A DNA stretch of 11,255 nucleotides from Pirellulaceae bacterium (GTDB lineage: Bacteria > Planctomycetota > Planctomycetia > Pirellulales > Pirellulaceae): assembly GCA_020846515.1 (NCBI GenBank), contig JADLDX010000272.1:1-11255 (forward strand), read 5' to 3'. The translations under genes were made by a program, and so were the position numbers. Shown one piece after another: positions 1 to 7,647 of this stretch; position 1 is the first letter of the stretch; each line of letters opens with the position of its first letter. The notes under the pieces are model-generated. The model ran no database searches and was not told the DNA's origin. It worked only from the letters and a program-made list of their open reading frames with translations.

Positions 1-382
1 GGGCTGGGTCAGGGCTGACGATGCGTTCGGTCAAGTGGCGTTTGTGGCTCTGCCCCGGCACGATGACCTGCTCTCCTGAGTCACCGCCACGCAGTGCGTC
101 AAGCATCGAGTCCAATCGCAACTGCGATTCTTGTTGGTCAGCGCCATGGCAAGACAAGCAGTGTTCGGACAAGATGGGTAGTACATCTGTCCTAAAATCA
201 ATTGACTGAGCCACAGACCATGGCCCCGATGCGAGCAGACCCACCACGCACAGAGAGGCCACCGAGTGTTGCCAGGTAAACGGACTGGTAAATCGATCCC
301 GCGTACGACAGAGAATTCGACAGAGAATTCGCTGGAAGGTTGGATGCAACGTTCGATGGATGACGAGTATGTGAGGCAGCAT
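1..382 (-). CDS. Planctomycete cytochrome c (PSCyt1) domain protein, N-terminal part
   Basis: The first 127 codons of a minus-strand gene that runs off the left edge. Reading from ATG at 382, an Arg-rich stretch of about 45 residues is followed by a signal-peptide-like hydrophobic segment (about residues 41-58, ending SVAQS). Then comes IDFRTDVLPILSEHCLSCHG (residues 61-80), in which C75, C78 and H79 form the CxxCH haem-attachment site. The following QLRLDSMLDALRGG and VIVPGQS are typical of the planctomycete PSCyt1 cytochrome domain. Relatives are large exported proteins that usually continue with PSCyt2 and PSD1 domains; those would lie outside this window. The role is unproven, but a periplasmic redox function is expected. 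The start is uncertain: no clear ribosome site precedes 382, and the N-region before the signal peptide is long. A GTG at V41 is another possible start. The family call is secure; the full length cannot be seen. Confidence 0.85.
   Translation of the reverse strand, partial: MLPHILVIHRTLHPTFQRILCRILCRTRDRFTSPFTWQHSVASLCVVGLLASGPWSVAQSIDFRTDVLPILSEHCLSCHGADQQESQLRLDSMLDALRGGDSGEQVIVPGQSHKRHLTERIVSPDPA
307..330. repeat. 12-bp perfect tandem duplication
   Basis: GACAGAGAATTC occurs twice back to back (307-318 and 319-330). It lies inside the N-terminal coding region of the cytochrome gene, where it duplicates the residues RILC on the minus strand. The unit is 12 bases, so the frame is kept. It lies before the predicted signal peptide. 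Confidence 0.85.
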
Positions 383-425
383 GATCGTTCGTGGCAGGTT
401 GGTTAGGGAGGAGTGACCTCCATTA

Positions 426-463
426 TAGCCACAGACAGACCGCCTCGCGGAGCGAAGCGGCTA
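426..463. repeat. REP-like intergenic palindrome (TAGCC...GGCTA)
   Basis: TAGCC (426-430) can pair with GGCTA (459-463). Inside it, CCGCCTCGC (440-448) is the reverse complement of GCGAAGCGG (452-460) with one mismatch, leaving a three-base loop GGA. The inner and outer arms share two bases, so they are alternative pairings. The outer TAGCC/GGCTA ends match the hairpin cluster at 7687-7820, suggesting one dispersed family of intergenic elements. No protein is encoded. Confidence 0.55.
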
Positions 464-477
464 CGGGTGCGAAATGG

Positions 478-506
478 TTGCTTGGTAAAACAGCTCGCGT
501 TACAAT
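478..506 (+). promoter_or_regulatory. Possible sigma-70-type promoter for the zinc-ribbon gene
   Basis: TTGCTT (478-483), a 17-base spacer and TACAAT (501-506) form a plausible -35/-10 pair. The -10 matches the consensus in five of six bases, but the -35 in only three. Transcription would start near 513, giving a leader of about 40 bases before the ATG at 552. This is inspection only; promoter rules in planctomycetes are less well defined than in E. coli. Confidence 0.3.
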
Positions 507-551
507 TGTAAAGATAGTTCAGGTCGCCGAAGTGTTTACGAGTACTTTTGT

Positions 552-2696
552 ATGCAGCGGAAGATACGCCTAAAGTGCCCGTCTTGTCAGGTGCCCATTG
601 AATTGTCTGTGGCTGATGAGCCGCGCGTGACGCTGAAATGCCCGGCTTGTCAGAAGATGTTTGCGGCTAAGGTGCCGCCACCAACAACCAATGTGGTCAG
701 CGCCGAAGTTGTTCGACCAGCCACTTCTGCTGCGCCGGTTCCGCCAAGCAAGCCGACTCCACCCGCGCCGAAACCTCCTGCGCCCGTTCGTGCGCCCGTG
801 GCACAAGCGCGTCCAACTGTGGTTCCGCGTCCAGCGCCCCCGTCGCCGGCTCGTCCGATTGCACCGGCAGCACCAGTGGCACCGGCACCTCTGGATCCGT
901 TGGGCGATGTGCTGGGTGGACCGCTCGGTGGACCATTATCGTCTGAGTCCTTTGGAACGTTGCTACCCAATGCGTATCAACCCATCAGGCGACGTCAAGC
1001 TTTTCCGTGGAAGCCGCTGCTGATTTCAGGCGGCTCGGTCATGGGTGTCGTGTTGCTGCTGGGCCTGGGCTACTTCGCGTGGGGCTTTATCGCTGATACA
1101 GATTGGTCGACGGTCCGCGTGGTGCCGGATTCTCACGATCGATTGATCGCCGAGATGTTGGTCGACAGTGAGCAACGAGCCCAAGACGCGCTGGCTAGCA
1201 TGACGGGTGAGTTTCCCGATACAGAGCTGCTCCGGGCCAAAACGCTTGAGGCCGGCAAGACGGCCGAGGTATTATTGGTGCGGGCCGTGCGTTTGGGTAA
1301 AGCCTCACGCGAACAACGTACGGACTTCGAAGCCAAAAACAAAGCCATCAACGACAAGTTTCGTCCGCAATTGGAAGCAAAACTTACTGAGCTACGAGCG
1401 GCTGGTAAAGCCGCGGGCTTGGACCTATCCAAGTTGCATGAACTGCGAGTAACACCCGCTTGGATGGAGGCCGAAATGATGTCGGCGGCTGCCAGTCATT
1501 ACTTGACTTCAGGTATGTTCGATGTACCAGAACCGATCAACGATGTTGAACGCATCTATTATGAAGAGGCCGATATTGTTCATGAGTATTTGAAGTTGTT
1601 GGCGAACGTGCGCAGCACGCGACAATCGGTAACTGCCGCGGCCAAGATCGACCAGCTGGCAGATCGCCTGATGGATTTGGCGTCGCGGCGTTGCAAGCTG
1701 CCCAACAGCTTCTTGGAGCGAGTGCCGCGTGAATACGTGAGTAAGGACAATGCTTTTGACAGAGCGCAGCGTGCTCTGATCCAACGCATAAAGCGCGATG
1801 CGAATCCCGATGAAGTCCTCAAGGATGCAGTTGCCAGCTTCGTTGATGCGCGCGAACGCATCTTGGATGCGGCCAACGGGGTCAATGAAGCGGTCATGCG
1901 AAAGCAGTTCAGCGATCGACGAGCCGCCATGGCGCTGGTAACTCTGCGCGGTCATAACGATTTGTTTGCCTCGGAACCAGTTAAACGCGACCTGGTTCCC
2001 AAGCCTCCACGCGTGCGCTCAAGCCTACCCGAACCAGACCTGGCCGCAATCACGGGACCGAACGGCGCCGGTGAAACAGTTGAGCAACTCACGCCCGCGA
2101 ACCCGTTTGCCACACCGCAGTCCACCGTCGACGAAAAGCCTCGTGTCTCGCCCGGTGCGCAGGCCAACGCTCAATCCAGTGGCAATCCAACCAGTGGCAA
2201 CTTAAGCACTAATCCCGGTGCAACGCCCGCACAACCAAATACATCACCTACGGCGACCGCGATGGCGCCGGAGGTGTCGCCCACTGCGCCGGAGATGATG
2301 CCGTATGCCCCGAGGTTGACTCCACCCGGTGGCTTTGGCGCCCGACCATGGATACCACGCGATGGACAGGGCTTGGTGTTTCCTAACCGACCGCAAGGTC
2401 CACCCGATGGCACTACTGGGAGCCCATATGGCCCGCCCGAATTACCGGCGGCTCTAACGGGTCCCGGTTCCGTCAGGATCGTGATTGAGAACAGTCGGCA
2501 AGATATCCAGGTTTTGGTCACGCGTTTATCAACCGCGTTGCGTTCCCCCTCCTATTCCGCCAACACGCAGAATGGCAAGTCGACGCTGAGCCTGGAGTTT
2601 GCCGGCGATCTCCAACAGGTCCTCGACTTGTTGAAGTTCGGTGAAGTACTGGCGATCGATGAATCCCAGCGCACCATCACCATACGCGACAAGTAA
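552..2696 (+). CDS. Zinc-ribbon, single-pass membrane protein of unknown function
   Basis: A 714-residue protein that I do not recognise as a named family. The N-terminus is a four-cysteine zinc ribbon (C9-x2-C12 and C30-x2-C33, CPSC and CPAC) resembling the MJ0042-type finger common at the start of planctomycete and deltaproteobacterial proteins. A Pro/Ala/Val-rich linker (about 41-115) leads to RRRQAFPWK and one membrane helix (about 156-180). By the positive-inside rule, the zinc ribbon is cytoplasmic and residues 181-714 are outside. Residues 190-490 look largely helical and charged; 500-636 are a Pro/Thr/Asn-rich linker. The last 78 residues (637-714) suggest a compact beta-alpha-beta-beta-alpha-beta unit. 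The ATG at 552 is chosen because the zinc ribbon begins at once; no good ribosome site precedes it. The gene converges with the minus-strand gene, with 35 bases between stop codons. Confidence 0.8.
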   Translation: MQRKIRLKCPSCQVPIELSVADEPRVTLKCPACQKMFAAKVPPPTTNVVSAEVVRPATSAAPVPPSKPTPPAPKPPAPVRAPVAQARPTVVPRPAPPSPARPIAPAAPVAPAPLDPLGDVLGGPLGGPLSSESFGTLLPNAYQPIRRRQAFPWKPLLISGGSVMGVVLLLGLGYFAWGFIADTDWSTVRVVPDSHDRLIAEMLVDSEQRAQDALASMTGEFPDTELLRAKTLEAGKTAEVLLVRAVRLGKASREQRTDFEAKNKAINDKFRPQLEAKLTELRAAGKAAGLDLSKLHELRVTPAWMEAEMMSAAASHYLTSGMFDVPEPINDVERIYYEEADIVHEYLKLLANVRSTRQSVTAAAKIDQLADRLMDLASRRCKLPNSFLERVPREYVSKDNAFDRAQRALIQRIKRDANPDEVLKDAVASFVDARERILDAANGVNEAVMRKQFSDRRAAMALVTLRGHNDLFASEPVKRDLVPKPPRVRSSLPEPDLAAITGPNGAGETVEQLTPANPFATPQSTVDEKPRVSPGAQANAQSSGNPTSGNLSTNPGATPAQPNTSPTATAMAPEVSPTAPEMMPYAPRLTPPGGFGARPWIPRDGQGLVFPNRPQGPPDGTTGSPYGPPELPAALTGPGSVRIVIENSRQDIQVLVTRLSTALRSPSYSANTQNGKSTLSLEFAGDLQQVLDLLKFGEVLAIDESQRTITIRDK

Positions 2697-2731
2697 TGGT
2701 GTCATGCGTGTCGTGTTACGAGCGAATGGGT

Positions 2732-4468
2732 CTAGTCGAGGCTGTTGCGCTGTTGCGCATGTCGATATCGACGCCGACTTCGGAACAGCATTCCACCAAC
2801 GGCCACAAAGCTCAGCGGCAACAGTAGCCGATTGAATACCGAATTACCCGAGTCTAGCCATTGGCTGGCGACTTCGTCGGCAGCAGACAAGGCTGAATCT
2901 GGTTCAGCAAACCAAGCATCTACCGCCCGTTCGCTGCGTCGAGCGGCGTGCTGAGCGGTCTCGACCAAGTCAGCGGTGCGCGTATTGGACAACTCGTCCG
3001 AGATGTCCAATCCGCCTGCCGTTTCGCCGCCTAGATCAAACTCACGAAATAGGCCAATCGAATCCATCAAGCGTCGACGATGATTCGCCACGCTGGAGTC
3101 TTGAGCAGCATCGGGCTGCACGGCGGCAGACGGCACGAAGCGTTCCAGCGGCGTTGCCAATTCGACGAGGCCCGTGTTGCTTGCCTTATCGCTGGGCAGT
3201 TGAGAGCCGGATCGATACGCACGCGCGATCGCGTCCAAGGCCATGGTGGCTTCCAACTCGCCAATCGCATCATGCCCGATCGCCAGATTCTGCGCCCGCT
3301 GTGCCGCGCGTTGGCCGGCCAGTCGATCGATCACTGCTCGCAATTCGCTCAGCAAACTGGAAGAGGACATGGATTCAAATTCATTCCCACTGCCTGACTG
3401 GCTACCCGATCGAGCGGCCAAGGCGCGGAGCCCTGCATCTGAGCGACCGATATCGCCTTGATCCAAGGCTGAACTTAGCGCTGCCTTTGAACTGCTGGTT
3501 GTGGACAGAGATCGAGCGTCGCTTTGTGCTTGCGAGGCCAGCGACCAGGTCGTGGATGACATGGCCGAGATGGTTTGAATCTGTTGTGATAGGCTCGACA
3601 AAGCACCGGCGGGCGCATTACTTGCCAATCTGGATCCCATGTCGACTGGTCGGGCTAAAGTAGTGGGCAGAATATTTTTCGGCAAACTGCTTAGAGCTTC
3701 TCGATCGGTCGTGGATGATCGCGATTGAAAGGATGACTGAGTTAAAGCATTGCTACCCAGCGGAATCGTTGTCGACGAGTTTATGGTTGTGTTGATCGAA
3801 CTCTTGATCGATGTGTTTATCGAGCTAGCGGTATCTGCTGTCAGACTAGTGGCTAGGGGCTTGGGCAGCGACAGGTCGAGCGTAGCTTGAGTCTTTAAGG
3901 TCTCAGAACTCAGCCCAGTTAGTCCGTTGGCTACATTGGCCGTGGGGGAGGGCTTGCTCGATGTCGCTGCATTAAAGGCTGAAGTCAAGTCAACGATGAC
4001 CATCAAACGCTCGGCTGGGGGCGGCGAATTCAGCTCTTCCAACGATGGCCGGAATGAAGAACTTGATTCTCGATCCGTGCGTGCGGAACGATCGGCGTTC
4101 TGGGGTGGCATCTGACGGGCTGATTCCCCTTCCATTTCGAGCCGACTGCTGGCTTTACCGCCAGCTCGACTGTCATTGTCCCATCGACGAGCCATTGATT
4201 GACTGGGAAGTGTTTCCGAGTATTCGCCTTCAGCACGCAGAGAGATTTGAGCCGATGCAGGTTCATCGCTCTGCAATGTCCAATGCCAATTGAACGCTTC
4301 CAGCATGCATCCTTGGCCATGCAGGGCGTAACGATTCTCCAGACGTTCACACCGCAAAGTTCGCCGATCGACTGTGTCCAGACCTCGTCTAGGGCGAGCC
4401 GAGGCGGTTCGTTTGCGTTGAGTGTTTAAAAGCGATTGATGCACGCAAGAGATAAGATAAGCGTTCAT
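2732..4468 (-). CDS. LEPR-XLL-like exported, Ser-rich membrane-anchored protein
   Basis: A 578-residue protein of unknown function. Near the N-terminus an Arg-rich segment is followed by RTLRCERLENRYALHG (residues 36-51). This fits the planctomycete LEPR-XLL motif (Arg-rich, then LE-x-R-x2-L), an N-terminal signature of exported planctomycete proteins; here it reads LENRYAL. No ordinary hydrophobic signal peptide precedes it. The middle is Ser/Thr/Asn-rich and low in complexity (about 190-330, including SINTSIKSSINTTINSS), then a more helical Ala/Arg-rich part follows (about 370-430). Near the C-terminus is a short hydrophobic helix (about 547-562) followed by RSRRR and a basic tail, which suggests an outside domain anchored at its C-terminus. 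I see no PEP or LPXTG motif before the helix. The ATG at 4468 overlaps the kinase stop codon (ATGA), which supports this start and translational coupling. Confidence 0.8.
   Translation of the reverse strand: MNAYLISCVHQSLLNTQRKRTASARPRRGLDTVDRRTLRCERLENRYALHGQGCMLEAFNWHWTLQSDEPASAQISLRAEGEYSETLPSQSMARRWDNDSRAGGKASSRLEMEGESARQMPPQNADRSARTDRESSSSFRPSLEELNSPPPAERLMVIVDLTSAFNAATSSKPSPTANVANGLTGLSSETLKTQATLDLSLPKPLATSLTADTASSINTSIKSSINTTINSSTTIPLGSNALTQSSFQSRSSTTDREALSSLPKNILPTTLARPVDMGSRLASNAPAGALSSLSQQIQTISAMSSTTWSLASQAQSDARSLSTTSSSKAALSSALDQGDIGRSDAGLRALAARSGSQSGSGNEFESMSSSSLLSELRAVIDRLAGQRAAQRAQNLAIGHDAIGELEATMALDAIARAYRSGSQLPSDKASNTGLVELATPLERFVPSAAVQPDAAQDSSVANHRRRLMDSIGLFREFDLGGETAGGLDISDELSNTRTADLVETAQHAARRSERAVDAWFAEPDSALSAADEVASQWLDSGNSVFNRLLLPLSFVAVGGMLFRSRRRYRHAQQRNSLD
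4465..4468 (-). promoter_or_regulatory. ATGA stop/start overlap coupling the kinase and LEPR-XLL-like genes
   Basis: On the minus strand the kinase ends GCA CGC CCA TGA and the next gene starts at the ATG within CATGA, so the stop and start share bases. Such 4-base overlaps usually mean one transcript with coupled translation. No separate strong ribosome site is seen before the second start. Confidence 0.8.
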
Positions 4469-7400
4469 GGGCGTGCCAACTCCGTCAGCGACTTTAGCTT
4501 CGCAAGCGATGAGAAGGGTTCTACAGCCATCAATGATTGTACACTAAGGCCGGCGTCATTGGCCAGATGCAAAGTTTCTTTTGCCGCTTCGGCATAGCTA
4601 TTGGCGGCGGCTAAGTTTTTATCCAAAGTCGCCGTGTCGACTGCGGCTTGAGCCATGCGTTTGGCTACAGTTAGCTGATGAGTATGATTGGCCGGCCACA
4701 GCTGGCGGCTTTCGACCAGTCGCTGTATGGCCAGTTCGTGCCTGCCCGAATTGCGAAGCCATTGTGAGTAGTTGGCCAAATGGTTGTCCAAAAAATTGCG
4801 GTACGCAGGCACCTTAGGCGCGGCATTTACCGCCTGACGCTGAAATTCGATGGCCAAGTCATAGTTGGCGTCGACCTCGTTGATACCTCCTGTCTCTTGC
4901 AGGGTGAGGGCTAGATTATTGTAGGTGCCGCCCAATTCATGATCCAAATGCGCATCGCCGGGGCGTCGCTGGAGCAACTGCTTCTGCAATTCAATGGCTT
5001 GTTTGAAATGCTTCTCGGCGTCCGCTAGTTGTTTCAGTTGATATTCGGCCAGCCCCAAATTGTTGTAGCTGACGCTCAGATCTCGCATGTACCGGTGATC
5101 ATATGGAGTCAATTTTACCAACAACTCGCCAATGTTCAGGGCTTCCTCGAATTGCTGCTTGGCTTGCTCCGGCTGGCCCGAACGAGCCAAGACCTTGCCT
5201 AGATTGCTGTAGGTGATGGCCAAATCCGCTGAGGGCAGAGAGGCTGACGAGGGCAAGAAGGCGTCGGTTGATTGCGACAGTTTCAAACGAAGATCGAGCG
5301 ATAGTTGATGGAATCGAATTACCGTTGCCGGTTCTGATTGATCGAAGAGACCGGCCAGATTGGTGTAAGTGGCCGCCAGCGCGCGCATCAGTTCGGTGTC
5401 TTCAGGTGATAAAGTTCGTTGTTGCTCCAGCTTCAATTGGATTTGCAGAAGCAGTCCACTGGCCTCTTCGCGGCTGATTGAATCCCGCAGTCCACTTGCC
5501 TGTTGATCGTCGATTTCAATGGACAGCAACGCTAGATGATTGGCCGACTTGGCCAGGTCAACTAACAAACTCGTACTCTCTTCATCATCTGCCACCAACT
5601 CGCTCAGAATCTTGACCGCCTGGCGGGTCGATCGCTCTGCCTCGGTCACGTCACCGCGGCTGAGAGCTACTCGTCCCAGTAAATCATTGCAGTTGGCCAG
5701 GTTTCTTTGATGAATGACTTGACCACCGGATGATCGCACGAGTTCTTGGTGCATTTGCTGAGCCTCGATCAACAACCGTTGGGCTTCCGTTAGGTCGCCC
5801 AGTTGTTCATAGAGGTGCCCCATCTGTGTTAGGACTGTCGCCAACACCTCGTTGGCTATGGCGGACTGGCCCGTGTTGGCTGAAGGGGCTTCACGCGACT
5901 CCTGAACAAATTTGCGGTAGTTCTCAATCAAGCTATGCAACATTTTATAGCGCACCAGTTCGGCGCCCGGTATCAACTCCATCTCCTTGAGCGGTTCGAT
6001 GTAAACCTCCTGAAGGGACCGCTGTAGCGTCGCGTGGCGGTCGTTGAACTTCTTCAGAGAATCCAGTACCGAGACACGACTGGTAATGAACACTGCCAGG
6101 CCGGCTCCGAAGTACAACAGCGCCAGCAGGCTGATACCCACCGACGCGCCGGCCAGCCATTGATTGCGTTGGACCCACTTAGCGGCGCGCATCACTACTG
6201 ATGTTGGTTTCGCCAGGACGGGCCGGCCTTCAAGGACACGTGTCAGATCATCCGCCAGAAGTTGGGCCGTTAAGTAACGATCCTCTCGGTTTTTGGCCAT
6301 CGCTTTTTCGATGACCGTAACTAAGTCGCGGGATACATCGGGACGATGTTGACGCAGCGAAACGGGCTTACGCGATTCGATGGCTCGCAACATGGCCGGC
6401 GAGTTCTCGCCAGTAATGGCTGGTTCCAGGGCTAATAATTCATACAGAGTTGCCCCTAACGCGTAGATGTCGCTGCGGCCATCGACCAGCGCGGTCTGGC
6501 CTCGCGATTGCTCAGGGCTCATGTACCGCAACGTTCCCAAGATGTCACCCGTGGCGGTCAGCGAGTGATCGCTCATCCGACGTGCCAATCCGAAATCCGT
6601 GATCCACAGTTTACCCTGCTTGTCCACCATCAAGTTCGATGGTTTGATGTCGCGATGGATGATGCCGTCCTCATGAGCGGAGGCCAGAGCGGAAGCGGCC
6701 TGGATCGCTAACTTCAGTACTCGTTCGACGGATGTCGGCAGCGACCAGTCGGCCGCCGCGTCCAGGTTGTCAATCGATTCGGCTGGCGGAGGAGAAGGGG
6801 GCTGACTTGGCTGGCCCTCTCCATCGAGGGCGGGCTTAAGCGTCGATTGGACTTGCCGATGGCGCAGAGCGGCGATGATCGCATCGAGCGGTTGGCCATC
6901 GACAAAACGCATTACATAGTAGTGTACGCCTTGGTAGTTGCCTACGGCGTAGACGGGCACAATGTTGGGGTGCTGCAGACTAGCCGCGGCTTGCGCTTCG
7001 TTTTTAAAGCGGGCAATCTGGCGAGCGTCGAGCACCGAGATGAGCGGCAAGAGTTTGATGGCTACTCGACGTCGCAGCGATACTTGGTGGGCTTCGTACA
7101 CGATGCCCATTCCGCCGCGACCGATGACGCGCAGCAATTGAAAGTCGCCCAGTCGGCGGCCTGCTTGAATGTCGCCTTGAAGAACTTTGGTGGGTACGCG
7201 ATTGGTATTACTGGCCGTCGCATGGCTCGGCGGTGACTCGGTCTCCGTCGACAGAAATCCTGGCGATGCAGCCTTGTCGAAGACATTGCCCGACTGCGCC
7301 AGTTGGTCAATCCCATCCAGTTTGTCGGTGTCATCAGGTCCAACGGTAAACAGTCCCTCTGGCGGGGTGTCGTCGGCAGCGGCAGTTATCGGAACGTCGC

Positions 7401-7647
7401 TATCAGCCAAATGCGGCGAAAACCCCGCAGCAAAGTTGTGTAGCTCCCCTAGTTTGCCGAGGTAGAGCTTCAGTGGCTCGCTGATGTCCGCATGTTGTCG
7501 CAGCAGAGCCTCTAGTTCAGGTGGTTCGCCGTTTTCCAATCGGGCCAGATAATCGTCCAGCACAGCCGTTAAGCGATCCGTCTGCTCGTCGGATAGGTGT
7601 CGAAGAGCAGCGGGTGCCAAGCTCGGATTTTCCTGTTCAGCTGACAT
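4465..7647 (-). CDS. Membrane Ser/Thr protein kinase with C-terminal TPR region
   Basis: A 1060-residue kinase (from the MSAEQ start). An N-terminal helical segment (about 18-75, including RLENGEPPELEALL) is typical of planctomycete kinases. The kinase domain spans about 168-475 and has all key parts: GRGGMG loop (176-181), VAIK lysine K198, HRDIKPSN (331-338), DFG (351-353), SPEQ in place of APE (377-380) and SDIYALG (392-398). It should therefore be active and of the RD class. A Pro-rich insert (about 262-305) interrupts the domain between the hinge and the catalytic loop. One membrane helix (about 497-522) is followed by about six TPR-like repeats (about 600-945; for example YSNLGKVLARSGQPEQAKQQ, YNNLGLAEYQ, YNNLALTLQETG), which should lie outside the cytoplasm. 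The frame stays open to an ATG at 7842, but those extra 65 residues come from hairpin repeats. Starts at 7653 and 7647 are both plausible. It is co-transcribed with the downstream LEPR-XLL-like gene. Confidence 0.93.
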   Translation of the reverse strand: MSAEQENPSLAPAALRHLSDEQTDRLTAVLDDYLARLENGEPPELEALLRQHADISEPLKLYLGKLGELHNFAAGFSPHLADSDVPITAAADDTPPEGLFTVGPDDTDKLDGIDQLAQSGNVFDKAASPGFLSTETESPPSHATASNTNRVPTKVLQGDIQAGRRLGDFQLLRVIGRGGMGIVYEAHQVSLRRRVAIKLLPLISVLDARQIARFKNEAQAAASLQHPNIVPVYAVGNYQGVHYYVMRFVDGQPLDAIIAALRHRQVQSTLKPALDGEGQPSQPPSPPPAESIDNLDAAADWSLPTSVERVLKLAIQAASALASAHEDGIIHRDIKPSNLMVDKQGKLWITDFGLARRMSDHSLTATGDILGTLRYMSPEQSRGQTALVDGRSDIYALGATLYELLALEPAITGENSPAMLRAIESRKPVSLRQHRPDVSRDLVTVIEKAMAKNREDRYLTAQLLADDLTRVLEGRPVLAKPTSVVMRAAKWVQRNQWLAGASVGISLLALLYFGAGLAVFITSRVSVLDSLKKFNDRHATLQRSLQEVYIEPLKEMELIPGAELVRYKMLHSLIENYRKFVQESREAPSANTGQSAIANEVLATVLTQMGHLYEQLGDLTEAQRLLIEAQQMHQELVRSSGGQVIHQRNLANCNDLLGRVALSRGDVTEAERSTRQAVKILSELVADDEESTSLLVDLAKSANHLALLSIEIDDQQASGLRDSISREEASGLLLQIQLKLEQQRTLSPEDTELMRALAATYTNLAGLFDQSEPATVIRFHQLSLDLRLKLSQSTDAFLPSSASLPSADLAITYSNLGKVLARSGQPEQAKQQFEEALNIGELLVKLTPYDHRYMRDLSVSYNNLGLAEYQLKQLADAEKHFKQAIELQKQLLQRRPGDAHLDHELGGTYNNLALTLQETGGINEVDANYDLAIEFQRQAVNAAPKVPAYRNFLDNHLANYSQWLRNSGRHELAIQRLVESRQLWPANHTHQLTVAKRMAQAAVDTATLDKNLAAANSYAEAAKETLHLANDAGLSVQSLMAVEPFSSLAKLKSLTELARP

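Larger units (their letters stand above)
383..551. other. Divergent intergenic region between the cytochrome and zinc-ribbon genes
   Basis: This 169-bp region separates the divergent cytochrome (minus) and zinc-ribbon (plus) genes and should hold promoters for both. It contains a GGAGG-AGTGA-CCTCC inverted repeat (407-421), a GTAGCC-type palindrome (426-463) and a possible plus-strand promoter (478-506). On the minus strand 421-416 reads GGAGGT, but no start codon lies at a proper distance after it, so it is probably not a ribosome site. I see no small gene. Confidence 0.6.

Noticed and set aside
21..209. Plus-strand open frame of 62 codons
   Set aside because: It is antisense to the PSCyt1 cytochrome domain, which has a clear CxxCH motif and family sequence on the minus strand.
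391..573. Plus-strand open frame of 60 codons crossing the first intergenic region
   Set aside because: It runs through the palindrome, overlaps the zinc-ribbon start in another frame and shows no domain or ribosome site.
1509..1955. Minus-strand open frames inside the zinc-ribbon gene
   Set aside because: They are shadows of the plus-strand coding region and show no recognisable motifs.
2697..2731. Bidirectional terminator between convergent genes
   Set aside because: The 35-base gap has no convincing inverted repeat and no T-run on either strand.
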